The notes below the pieces were generated by a model. It worked only from the letters and a program-made list of their open reading frames with translations. It was not told the origin of the DNA and searched no databases. Below, in pieces: positions 10,974 through 23,053 of a stretch of DNA of 64,000 bases (the first letter of the stretch is position 1; every line of letters starts with the position of its first letter). The position numbers and the translations under genes were made by a program. The DNA is from Toxoplasma gondii ME49 (lineage: Eukaryota > Apicomplexa > Conoidasida > Eucoccidiorida > Sarcocystidae): positions 2,202,043 to 2,266,042 of the forward strand of contig NC_031477.1 in NCBI RefSeq assembly GCF_000006565.2, in the 5' to 3' direction.

Positions 10974-13505
10974 ACATATATGTATATCGTATGTATTCAT
11001 GAACGTACACATGAAACATACATGTGTATACATATTTATAAACGTATGCATCCACGTTTTCCTGTCGCGCTTCGCTTTTCGTTCAGGCGCGAACCCGCAG
11101 GGCCCCTTGACTGGAGGCGAAGAAGGCAAGACGAAGGACGCTTCGGTTGCAGTGTCTCCGGCTCTTCTGCAGCTCGCTGGGCGTCTCTGTTCCTCTGCAT
11201 TGAAGACACAGGGTGCTCTCACTTTCCAGCAGTTGCGGGAGACTTTGAACAGCAAAAATAATGATTTCCTCGCCGTTGCAGATCGCGACCTCGAGCGCGT
11301 TCTTCAGACTGTCGCAATTCAAGTGGGGTAAGAGTCACAGGCGGGAAAAGGGAGCTCCGTGAAGAGTGGCACCTTATTTAGTTGCTGCTACAGGAAAAAA
11401 AAGAATATCCAACAAGGTTAAGATTGTCACAGAGAGACAGATATATATATATATACATATGTATGTGCGTTTTTTTATTTACTTATTTGTGTGCGTATTT
11501 CGCTTTTGAAAGGCCTGATGTCTCTGTGTTAGGAAGGGTACGCAGCTCGATTGAGTATTTGGTGTGTTGTACTTTGTAACTCTTCGTACGCACACATCGT
11601 AGATTTCAACGAACCGCCGGTTCCAGGTGAATTTCTCTTGACCCGCAGATAAACCTTGATTCTTCAGCTGTCAAGTGGTTCCTCAGTTCTCCTCAATGCG
11701 GCTGCGCTTCGTCTGTGCTCGCTTCGTTTCGCTTTCTCTCATCTGTCTCGTGTCTTCCGGAATGTCTCCTTCCATCTCTCACGAGGAGGGTGTCTGCGCT
11801 GGCTACACTTCGAGTCCCTGAACTTCTCTGGCGTTTGATGGCGTCGTCGCAGTCGTTGAACCCAGCGCTCTCCGCTTTCCTCGCCTTCATGAGTTTTTTG
11901 CAGTCGCCGCTGCACGGCCTTCACCTGAGGCACCCGTCTCCCTTCTGTCTCCACAGAGACGGCTGTGTTGTCTCCACAGAGACGTCTGTGTTTCAAGATC
12001 TCAGTGTCGGTTTCACTGTGCATGCAGAACGGTCTGGCTCGCGCCCAAGGTGGGCAATGCCCAGATGGACTTGTATCGCGACTGCTTGATTGAGGTTTTG
12101 AAGAAGCAGACGCAGCCGCAGTCGAAGGCAGCGATTGTCCAGGTGCGTCGTCCGGTCGTCACTCGGCTGTTGCAGGTTTCCTCCTCAGTCTCTTGTCTCT
12201 TTTCTCGCTGTGTTCCACACGGGAGGGGTGCGACTCCAAGTCGTGAGTTCGGAAGACGTGGAGCTCGTTCGACGCGCTTTTCAGTGCCGTGTCTGTCGCC
12301 GACGCGACGCTTGTTGTGTCTTTGCTTTGTCTCGCTGGCAACGGAACAGACGCCCGTCTGTCAGAAGTCGCACCTGCTCTCGTGACTCTCGCGGTGTCGC
12401 CTTGTACGACCGTTTCGTGACCTTCGCCTCCTGTCCTCTGTTGCCTTGCTCGTTTTTTTTTCGTGTCTGCCTGCAAGTCGGTTTCGTCACTCCAGTGGAG
12501 CTCCGGTTGCCGGCATGTCCTCGTGCTGCTTTTGTGGTCCTGAAAAGACCATCTTGGGTTCCAGAAAACAACAGGAAACCTGGAAACCATAAACGAATTC
12601 GTCCTGCCGCCAAGTTCTGCCTCTTCGTCTCTCCAGTTTAAGGAACTTCCTGTCAAAGAGGGCCGTCGACCCAGCGAAGCATGTCACTCAGTTCGTTCTC
12701 GCGCGATAGTTTACCTCACTGGTCAGCAACGCGGATTCGATTGCCTTTCGTCGCTCTCGCTGATGTGTGCCTCGCGAAAACCTTTTGATGTCTCTTTGCC
12801 TTCGAATGCTCTGCAGAGGAATTAAAACGTAGCTGCACAGCTGGACATCCATCCATCCTTGCACAGTTTGTACCTCCTTGGCTCTTCTCAGTTTATGCGT
12901 CCGAGGCCTGTGTTTCCAGCGAGCACCGTCGATATTCAGGAGCAGCCTTACTGTTTGATCTTCTGCGCGCCAAGGTGTGGTCGACGCCTGTTGCTGTCGG
13001 TTCGCGATTCGAGCTTCCTCGCTTTTTCCGTTTTTCTCGCGTGCAGGAAATGAGTCAGGCCCTCAATCGACGCATCGACCTTCCAGACTTCACGCTGCGA
13101 AAGCTTCTGCGGTGAGTCGCCAAGTCCGTGTGTCGGCTGAACGGAACGATTGCTTCTCTGCAAAGAGCAGCCGACAGCGCGACTCCGCAAACGAATTCGC
13201 TTGGTGAAACTTTAGTAGAGACAGCTTCACACAGCGTCCATTTCCCTTGCAAAAGTTAGTCCTACAACAACGCGTCGGTTTCTCGCTACGCCATCTGGCG
13301 CTGCGACTCTGAGGACTGAGTCACAGCATTTCCAGGCTTGGACGTTCCAGTGGAGTTCATCAGTCTGAGGTGTGGCAGATGTTTTTCCGAATGTTTATGG
13401 CTTTTGTGCAGCGAGCTCGCTGTGAATGAGTCCGGCTTTTGGTCCTTCAAGGGCCGAGTGCCCGAATCAGGCGACGGCGACGTTCCTCTCCCACCCGTTT
13501 TCTAA
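6059..13505 (+). CDS. RPC5: DNA-directed RNA polymerase III subunit RPC5 (POLR3E-like)
   Basis: Ten exons: 6059-6538, 6950-7618, 8283-8382, 8777-8988, 9643-9996, 10270-10498, 11087-11327, 12028-12142, 13047-13111, 13412-13505; 852 aa, all junctions phase-consistent. The conserved Sin-like N-terminus is at residues 118-160 (DPVVREIDVYL, VLQYPLRPLY) and continues at 247-277 (YAVGILKKDKIYITPVDHVL). SPDQQ and GNWAIKS (about 530-536) match the human central region; the C-terminal winged-helix part ends in SGFWSFKG, the counterpart of human GGMWYLKG. RPC5 pairs with RPC4 in the Pol III TFIIF-like subcomplex that transcribes tRNA and 5S genes in the nucleus. The family core carries two local additions: a Glu/Asp run at about residues 85-120 and a low-complexity insert at about 280-365. 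Intron 5 has a GC donor. Length is somewhat above human POLR3E (about 700 aa). Exon 8 start (12028) was chosen by phase and alignment. Confidence 0.92.
7738..7875. repeat. (TA)n-rich microsatellites in RPC5 intron 2
   Basis: Several short TATATA runs, the longest at about 7852-7871. Confidence 0.85.
10923..10985. repeat. (TA)n microsatellite in RPC5 intron 6
   Basis: Uninterrupted TA run of about 40 bp, then TATGTATACATATA. It lies 100 bp upstream of the exon 7 acceptor. Confidence 0.9.
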
Positions 13506-14548
13506 CTTCCGGACTGAGGCCTTCTGGGCATGCGTTGCCTTGCGCGTCGGTTGTACTTGAGCTCTCTCTGAGCCACCGCTTTACTCGTGGCGTCCTCTGC
13601 TCTTCTCGCGTCCGCAGCAGATTCCTACCGCCTGCCTTGCCGTTTGGCGGCGAAGGCGGAGAAACGAAGGGAAGCCAAGAAAAACGAAAGAGAGAGATCA
13701 AGACGGACAGAGAGCACACAAAAGATGAAACACAGAGAGTCAGAGAAGGACGCGATGAAGAGCGACAGAGGAGCAGAGAGCAAAAACAGAGACAGAGCAA
13801 GAAGGAGGTCTACACACAGGAGAGGCCTCAGTGAGGTCACGCAGGCGCAGAGGAGTCTGAAAAACGACCTCCTGTGAAACAACTCACTCGCGACAAGGAC
13901 GGAATGTCAGCGGCCAAGACGGAGAAGAAGCAAACAGGGACAAGATGACACAGCGAAGACTTCAACGATCGACTGGCATTTGAATCTTCAAATGTGTAGG
14001 TTCTGTTCCTGCACAACGGACTTCTTACATGAGCGCGCGCAACTGAAGTTCGCTGAAGCTGAGACAACCCGGGAGGCTCTGTGATCTCGTCCAACTCTGG
14101 GCGTGTCTCCCATCTTTTCATGATTTCTTCGTATGTCGTGGTCTCCGTCCCTTGTGTTTTTGGAAGCTCCTCTGCGTCTTGTCATAAGATTGTCTCACTT
14201 TGTCTTTTCCGCGCTCTTTGTTGTCTTTGTCGATTCCGTTCGTTGACAGAATTGCCACTCGAAGGCGCCCGGCGCGATGTCTGCGAAACGCGTCGCCGCC
14301 CCCGTCCTTGACCTACAGCCTCCTCTCACGCGTGATGAGGCGATAAAACTACTGTGTTCCCTGTTGGAACAGCCTACCAATTCGCAGATATTCGGTATCT
14401 AAACAGCGTTTCCAATTCTCTCAAAACAGTCTCTCAAGCATGGACCGCTGCAGACGTACACGATTATATATATATATATGTATGTATACATACATACATA
14501 CACTTTTGCATGAATGTTGTAGGCGCGACCACGTTTCCGGGGCGCCGT

Positions 14549-15377
14549 CTACATACAAGCATTTGCTTGAATGCTGGACGATAGATTTAACACCGTCTTC
14601 GACTTAACAACATCTATGGAAAGTTTACTGGTTCTAATTGGACTAAATGGGTATCCGCATAGAAGATCAGAATTGTCAGAAAATATGAAACCTGTGCAGT
14701 GTGTCGAGTCTTGCGCAGGGAAGTGTAAGCCACCATGTTTCTCTTCCGCCTCCAAATGTAAATGCCGCAGAAAGTGGAGGATTGACGGAGGAAGTCTGAT
14801 CGAACGGGCGCCGTTTCCCCACTCGCTCCTCTTCTGCGATCCCTGAAGGCGAGAGAAGGTGGAGAGACAGCTCATCACATTTTCTCAAAGGGCAAAAATC
14901 CGCAAGGGGACGGTGGAACAGCGAAGCAGGAGGGAGTGTTTTCGTCACCTTCTCCGAAATTTAGTTACTTCTCTGAAGCGTTTCTTAAAAAAGAAGGCTA
15001 CTCTTCTAAAGGCGTACAGAAAGAAACAAATGTCGTTACGCTGCTGGACACTAGACGAAGTCGATGCTGCGTGCATTAAGACAACATGCAAACTCTTTTG
15101 AGACAACGCCGTTGTCTCAATGAAAAAAGGTTTTCCAGTTAAGCACTATTCTCTACAGTCACGTATACTATATATGTATAGATGTATACGTATTTATCAA
15201 TGAATGTGTACATGTCCTCTACTGCAAGCAAAAGTGTACTGTTCCCGTTCTCAAGGGCCAGAGAACATAGGTGATCATGTCTAGGTGGCGAACAGAAGAA
15301 TCTTTTACTATTTCGATAGTTCACTCGTTTCTGACAAAATGACGGCTACTGTGAACATATCCTCGAGAACCCGTTTT

Positions 15378-15409
<32 letters not shown>

Positions 15410-15875
15410 GTTTAAAGGTGCCTAACTGTAGATAGATGGAGGTGTGTGCAGATATACGCAGGTGCCAGTAGCACTGTGCAGATGCATGTGAATTTATGTG
15501 TATTTTCCACACAGACTTTTTGAGGATTAGAGCAACCTTTTTTTAGCATCTCTGGCTGACTCACTGCTTCATAGTTCGTCCACGCGTCTCCTTCGTCTCT
15601 CGATTTTCGTACTGGCTCGGTATCCACCACATCTGTTCGATAAATCTATATAAGGATTCATGATAGAAGAACTTACTTGAGGAGCAAATTTGTTATTCAG
15701 AAGAAAAGAACCTGGTGTTTCTTTCCGACGCTTTTACCAGAGCACTTGAAGAAACATGAAGGCATTCCCTAGGACGCATGGTGACGATTGTGCACTGGCC
15801 TCTCATGTACTTTTCCCTTTCTTCTTCCTCTTTGTCATTTTCTTCTCCGACTCTTGTGAAGGGTATGACCTGAAA
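14549..15875 (-). other. Possible unassigned minus-strand gene (exon-like blocks only)
   Basis: Three blocks look like exons on the minus strand. Block A, 15869-15738, begins after CTTTCAGTTTCAG, reads 44 open codons (VIPFTRVGEEND...) and ends at a GTAAAA donor. Block B, 15632-15565, follows an ACAG acceptor and ends at a perfect GTGAGT donor. Block C starts at 14842 after a strong pyrimidine tract (CTCTCGCCTTCAG) and stays open to a stop at 14549 in one frame, or to 14676 in another. Phases of A-B-C agree in one arrangement, and another arrangement fits B-C only. No domain was recognised, no initiator is certain and the intended frame of C is ambiguous, so this is a lead rather than a gene call. 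Confidence 0.22.
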
Positions 15876-16138
15876 CTGAAAGAGCGAGGCAGGAACTGTG
15901 AAGACTTCTGAAGATGCTCGCCTGCGTGTCAAAGTGTGCCTCTTCGCCTTCTTCCCTCTTCCTCGACCAGTTTCTCTCCCTCTTTCTCAGGTCGCTCTGT
16001 TGCGGAGGAAGTTCCTTTCAACACCGCAGAAGAGGCTTGAAGCTTCCATCCAGTGACAAGCGAGAAAACCTATTCTGGCGAGAAGTCGCTCGTGAAGCCA
16101 CCAGGGCTGTTTTCACGCATGCAGAGAGCCGAGAGTGC

Positions 16139-16146
16139 TGCATGCA
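16139..16146. promoter_or_regulatory. TGCATGCA palindrome upstream of TOP3B
   Basis: Eight-base palindrome about 800 bp upstream of the TOP3B ATG; a second GCATGC lies at 16117-16122. GCATGC-type motifs are known in Toxoplasma promoters. Function here is inferred from motif and position only. Confidence 0.3.
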
Positions 16147-16940
16147 AAGAGAGAAAGATCGACAGAAGAAAGCGAGCGAGAAGCTTGAGTCTCGTTACCG
16201 AAATCTCTACAGGTTCTCATCGCCGCATGAGTTTTTTTTTCTCCTCACAACTCGCAAAGAGAGGTTTTCGGATGGAGACTCTCTCTTGCTTCTTCTTCCT
16301 GTCTCGCTCTCTTCCTTCCTTCTGGTCTCATCCTGCTCTTGTTTTTCGCTTGTTCGCGCCAGCTTCACGAGGCTCCCCTCGTTGGCATTTCTCACTCAGT
16401 TTTCTGGGGCGCAACGATCTTTCTTTGCTTTCCATTTTTCGATGTTTTACGTTTCTTTCCCTCTCATCTTGCTCCCGGCCTCAGCCTTCTGAAGGCCCAG
16501 TTTCTCTCCTTTCCATCGCGTGCTCGGCAAATTTGTCTCCTCACGCCTTCGACTCTCTTTGCGCGTTCTGTTCCTCTCTCTCATGCAGCACTGGTTACTT
16601 TCGTCGCTCCTTTCGTCCTCACTGTGTCAGCGAAAGAGTGGACGAGAACTCCACTTTAGAGAAGTTTTCGACCTGCAAGCGAACTCGATGATTCTCCTCG
16701 ATTGGAGTCTGCTGCGTTGCTGCACTTCGCCGGACCCTGTCTGTCTCTGCGACTTTCGATCCAGTTTTTACCGCGATACTGCCAGCTTTTCTTCTCCTCG
16801 GTTTCACAGCCTTTCTGTGTTGTTTTCGCCTTCCTCAGCTTCTCCTTCGGCTTCGCCGTCGTCCGACGTTTTTCCTCTTCTGTTCAGTTGTTCTTTCTGC
16901 TCGGTTTAGTTCTCCTGTTTCCTTTCTCTTTCTCCCCACA

Positions 16941-19900
16941 ATGGCACCCGCGGTTCTTATGGTGGCGGAGAAGCCGTCGATTGCTGAGACGATCGCCAGG
17001 ATTCTCTCCGGTGGCAACTTTCACAAACGAAAAGGAGTGAGTACAGGCCGCTATCTATCTTTCTCTCTTCTTGTTCTCTTCACTGATTGCTTCCTTTCGT
17101 TTCCTCGCTCTCTCTAAATCTCCCTGTCTCTCTCTTACCGTGTCGCTCTTCAGCTGTCTCTCTCGCTCTCTTAATTTCTTCGTCTTATCTTCCTTCCTCC
17201 CTTTCTCTTTCTTCCTCCCGCTCTTCTCTCTCTTCGTTTCCTTCTCCTTTTCTTTCGCCTTCTGTTTGACACACCAGGTACTTCCATCTCCATTTATCGC
17301 AAGTCTTGACTTCCACTTTCCAGTGGCTTTCGGGAGCGAGGCTTTCACGCTGCCTGTTCTTTCTCTGCTCTTCTTATACCTACCGCTTCCCCACTTCCTC
17401 CCATTTTTCTCCCTATTTTTTTCGTATTTTGTTTCCTTCAGATCTCGCCGGTCACGAGCGTCTGGGAGTTTTCGGGGTCTTTCCGCGGCGAAGGTCCGCT
17501 CTGCTTTTCTGTCGCACTCCTTTTCGACGTCATTTCTTTTGTCTCTTTATTTCTGCTCTGTGCCGTCTTCGTTTCCTCTTGGCCTCTCTTGCTGATGCTG
17601 TTGTTACACACATCTGCTCATCTGTCTCTGCGTTCAACGCATATTTATCTATCTACCTGTATCTGTCTATTTATCGATGCCTCTATCTATAAATCTACCT
17701 TCATTTATTTATCTGTTTGTCTCGCTGCCTGTACCTATCTCCCTCTATCTTTATATCCATCTACCTCTATTTATCTATTTATGTATCTATTTGTATATCC
17801 GTCTTTCTATCAGTCAGCATCTATCTATCTATTTATCTATACGTTTTTCTATCTATCTGCCTCCGTCTATCTATCTGTCTTTCTATCCATGTAAGCCTAT
17901 CTGTCAATCTATCTATCTATTTATCTTTGTCTCTATCAATCTACCTCTGTGTACCTATGTATTTAGGTATCTATCTGCCTATCTATCTACATGTATATGT
18001 ATACGTATGTGTGTATATGCTCATATGTTCCTGGACCCACATGTATAGACTTGTATACTTATTTCCACATGTATACATTTATTTAAATGCATGTCCGCCT
18101 ATATACGTATACCTCTGCGTACGTACACGTTTAGTTATACAGTTACGCGCACATACATGTATATTCATGTAGATGTATGCACATGCCTGCATTTGCGTAC
18201 GTGATTTGGGTGACTTGGTGGACACAAGAACGCCTGTTTGCGAGAGGTGACTACGAGCTCGCGCGAGATTTTTTTGTGTTTGAGGAGAGTTGCAGATTGG
18301 CAGTGATTCATACATTCGTCGCCTGTGTCTTTTCTGCGTCGGTGTTTCTGTCATTTCTGACTCCCGTTCTTTTCAGATGGGCACTGTGGAAGACAGTTGC
18401 ATATCGGCACTTGGAAGAATTGAGACTTTCGCAGACACGCAGTTGACACAAAGCTCAGAGTTCGTCTTGTGTGTGATTTGCTTGTTTGCTGCTTCCATTC
18501 AGCTGTCCTCTTCAAAGTCACATCGACGGCAGTACGTTCGGATCGTGAAATGCGTTCATTATTGTCACGCGCTTGTCTTCTCCTTCTGCAAGTTCTTCCT
18601 AAATTGCCGTCCTGGCTTGCCTCCTTTCTCCGCCGGCTTCTCCGCCGTATCGTTCACCCGTCACAGTCGTTTCTGCTTCCACTCCTCTCCCGCTCGTACT
18701 TCGCTCTTTCGCACTTGCCTCTCCTCCTGCGTCCTTGCTCTCCAGATGTACCCTCTCGTCTTCCGCCTGCTGTGGCGTTCTTCGTGTCGACTTTGCAAAT
18801 GCCCTTCGCCTTCGTCTCGCCGGCCCTTTTATTGAGCATCCCTTTTCCCTTTTCGTTCTACACTGCGGACCGCGTGTGTCTTCTCCTGCATGTCTCTGCT
18901 TTCGCCTCTCTCTTTGGTTCCTTCACTTCTTTCCGTTGCCTGCTGCTTCTCACTGCTTTTCCTGTTTCTCGCGCGCTGTTTCGCTTGCTTGCAGGGTCAC
19001 ATCTATCAGACAGATTTCCCTCGACAGTTCAATGACTGGGTAAGGCTCGCAAGTGGATGCCGAGCAGAAAGGACTCGCCTCGAATCTCTCGCTTCCTTCT
19101 TCCTTTTTTCTCTCGTGGCTTAGCCTGTATCCCCTCGTTCTCTTCTTCACTTGCTACTCTGTTCTCTTGTTCCTATCGTACCTTGCTCTCGTTTCCTCTT
19201 CCCTTGCTCTCGTTTTCTCGTGCGTTACTCATTTGTTTTCTTCGCCCCTGGAGCCGTTGTTCGTTCGCCGTTTTTTTTGTCCTTGTTATACCCTAGAGGC
19301 TGGCTGTTTTCGGTATGTGCCTGCGAGTGTTTTCGTGTTCGATCGGAGGACTTTCATGGATTCACACCCAACGCTTCACATGGAGTTTTTACGTTTTCCA
19401 AACGCAAGCATGCGTCGGTCTGCCGCTGTCGACTGGGCGAAAGACGCGGCTCGCAGGTCGCCTTGCGTTCCAGGAAAATCTTGGGTCTTCCCGATTCCCT
19501 GAAGCACGCTGCTTTGTGCATTACGTCAGTTTGCGATGCGTCGCGGTTTGCTTGTCTTCCAAAGATTCTGAAATAGATCCAGGACCCTCAGTGTGTTTGT
19601 GAGTCGAGTCGGGGCACCACCGCTTGCCTTGCAACTACGACGAGGTGAAAACTCCGCATCTTCGCTGATGTCGAGACTGAGTTATGTCAATTCAGCGTGC
19701 GTCCCTAGCGCTCCTGTGCCGCCTTTCCATGCACAAGTCAAACGTAACGCAGTGGAACTCCGTCTTTCTTGCGGCCTCTTGACCGAGCAGGATACCTCGA
19801 AAATGCGAAAACTCACATGTGTCGACCAGCTGGAAACATGCCGTGATACGAACTTTGGTAGTCGCCCTGCGCATTGGTTTTGGACCATCCAAAGCATCTA

Positions 19901-19945
19901 CCAGCTGTGATACTTAAATCTATAAGTGTTGACAACTTGTACGAA

Positions 19946-19976
<31 letters not shown>

Positions 19977-22900
19977 TTATTTATATATATTTGCTCTTTG
20001 TTAGTCTCCGTCTAGGTCTCTTTGGAGGCCGAACGTTCGTGTGTACACGACGTTCGATGTCCACCGTTCCTTGGGGCTTTCTTCTCTGGATTCAGGAGAA
20101 AACGAATCCCATCGAACTCTTCGACGCGCCGGTGGTGAAGGTGGAGGCGAACGCGAAACATCGACTTCCCGCCCACCTCCAGAAGGAGGCGCACGGCTGC
20201 AAGCACCTCGTCCTCTGGCTGGACTGCGACCGCGAAGGCGAAAACATTTGCTTCGAGGTCATGAGCATCGTCGTGCCGCAGCTTCTCAAGCTGTCGGGCC
20301 AGCAACAGGCAAGGGGCGAGAAGCAGACGCGGAAAGGAGAAGGATGCTTGCTGCGGCAGGCGCCGCAAAACGAATCGAAATTTCGTCAAACCACCAGAAG
20401 TTGCCTTTTGCACTGACCACGGGGTTTCGTGGAGCATCCAGTACATTTAAAGACAACCAACCCCTCAAAAAGTTCTTTCACTACATTTCGTAGCCGCTAC
20501 AGCCAAGTGGAAAAACGCGTTTATGCGTAACTTTTTGACTGTGACCCAAAGGCTGTTTTGTCGCCCGAGCGTTCTGTGGCGGCGCCGTTCAAAAAGTCCA
20601 TCTGCGAACCGGTCATGTTTCGATGGGTCTCTTTTCGGTGCTTCTTCTGTCGCGCCTCCATGCGTTTTCCTTCAGATCTGGAGAGCGAAATTCTCTGCGT
20701 TGGCGCCTGCAGATATCCAACAGTGAGCGGGGGCCGCCAGATGCGCCTTTTTTGCACCAGGTTTCTCTCTCCTGCTCCCTTGGCAATATCTTCACATGTT
20801 TCGCTGTTTATGTCTCAACCTGATTCTCTCTTCATTCGCCATGTATCTTCATGTCTTTCCTCTTTTTCTCTCCTGGATGTCCACCTCTCTGTATGCCCGT
20901 CTCCCTCTGGCACTCTCAGTGTCGCTGAATCTCGCTCGCCCTCCGCGTCCTTCGATCGCGCTCTTGCTCGCTTTCTTCCTGTCTCTCTGTCTCCGTGGAT
21001 GCCTTGACTTCGTGTGCCTCCATCACGCCTGGCGAGCGTGGATCTTGCATCACGCTTGACGACGACCTGCAAGTCTCTGCAAGATTTTTTCTCCGCGTCT
21101 CCGTGCATGCAGAGACGCCCGAACGATATACGCGTTTGGACGCATTTCTACATGCACCTCGAAGACTCGTTGTAGACTCGTCCGCACCCGTCCACTCACA
21201 TGCACTGCGCGATGAATTTTTTTCTCCTTTGGAGTCTTCCTCCTTTTCGTGTAGGGCGATGCGAACCTTAGGGACACCCAACAAGAACGAAGCAGATTCC
21301 GTCGACGCTCGACAAGAGCTCGATCTGAAAGTCGGCTGCGCCTTCACCAGGTTTCAGACGCAGTACTTCCAGGTATGCAGCTCCTCCTTCTTTCTCCAAG
21401 AAGGCTGTACCGCTGAGGATAGGCACCTCTGCGCCGCCTGCAGCTCGTTGCCGGCTTGCCGGTCTCTCCGGAGGAAGGTGACCTTTGCCATTTGTCGCTT
21501 CTAGACTTGGCGACGCAGCCTTCCTTGCAGGTTTTACATGGTCTCGGAAATCTGTTTTTCAGAAGAGACGAGTCGACATGTCGTGCGTGGAGGTCGACGA
21601 CTGTCGGCCCGGGTCCTGATTTCGAGTCGCCGCCCTGTGGACGGTTTTCAGGCTCAGACCTCACTACGTCTGTAATGGTGAAAGGAATGAACGCCTCGCG
21701 TTACATTGTCCATACGGCAGTCTCCTTTTTCGAGGACGGAAGGTTCTTTTCCTCACCCTCCCACTGGACGTCTGAGACAGACTGCTGCTATATCCCCCTC
21801 CCTTTTCGCGTTCGTGTCTCTCTCCCCTACCCTGTTCGTAGTCGCGTATTTGCTTTTCAAGCGACGCGGCTGGTGGACTGTACAACAGCAGTCACAGCCG
21901 CTTGAATCTCGTTCGGCTTTCTGCGTAGGTCCAGTTGTCAGCTTAACTGTAACCACGGCGGTCGAATGTGGACCTCTACCATGCGGACAGGTGGATTTGT
22001 AGTGACACAGTCACGGCAAACCTACTTTCGCGTACTGTTCCTTCTAACAGACAGAACAATTGGAGGCAGTGAATCGCAGCCGGTCGAACGCTGTGCTCGA
22101 CATAGGGGAGGGGTAACGGCTCTTCTTCCCTCTGCATCGGTCACTCCAGAGACCTATGTGGTGCTGTTCTCCACATGCGGCAAAAAAAGTCACGCAGGCT
22201 TACAGTATGCGTTTTTCGGACCTTGTGCCCCCTTTTTGTGAGAGAGACGTTTATCTCCGGTCGCGAGGAATTCTGTCTCGGGACAGGTGAACAAAGGATC
22301 TGTTCGTTGGTGCCTTCCTTCTTCGTCTCTGCGAGCAAGGCTGCTTCCCCCTCGCTTTTCCTCTCCTTTCGCCAGGCTCCCTTGACCGTTTCTGCGTGCG
22401 TTACCGCTCTCTTAGATTTTTATGCGAATACGATATTCCATAACTCCCTGGCAGCGCCGGACCTGTCTCGGCGAGCACCGACTGGATGTGCCGACGGCCA
22501 CAGTGAATCCTCGTCGCTCTGCGAAGCACAGAGGAAATTCGCGTCTCGTGTTTCGCCTGTTTGCAACATGTTGCCGCCTTTCCGTTGCACTTTGTTCTTG
22601 CGTCGTTTCAGGGAAAGTATGGAGACTTGGACGCCTCTCTAGTCTCCTACGGGCCTTGCCAAACGCCGACACTGCAGTTCTGCGTCCAGCGATACGACGA
22701 CATTCACGCCTTCCAGCCGGAGACATTCTACACTGTATGCAAAAGCGTCTTCGATTTAAGTATTTCGCGAACGACGGGCGAATGGGTGTGAAGAAAACGT
22801 CGACGCACGCAAAGATGCGAAGACGCTTGTCGCGAAAGGCCCAGCACTCCCCAGAATCGATAGAGGACATCTATCGCTCTCCATCGCCTCGACGCCAGAC

Positions 22901-23008
22901 CACTCTATGCCTCGTCAAAGTGCATTCATATATATATATATATATTCATGTATATGCATACATACGTATAAGCTGACCGAACGTCTGTCTACATTCATTT
23001 GTTTTTTT

Positions 23009-23053
<45 letters not shown>

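Larger units (their letters stand above)
13506..16940. other. Intergenic region between RPC5 and TOP3B
   Basis: The first 370 bases are purine-rich (13650-13870), probably RPC5 3' UTR. A (TA)n tract sits at 14464-14480 and another at 15386-15410. From about 15950 the plus strand turns pyrimidine-rich up to the TOP3B ATG, as expected of its promoter and 5' UTR; TGCATGCA occurs at 16139-16146. A tentative minus-strand gene is listed separately. Confidence 0.5.

Noticed and set aside
17589..18172. Plus-strand ORFs rich in SIYLYLSIY that look membrane-like
   Set aside because: Translation of the (ATCT)n tract within a TOP3B intron.
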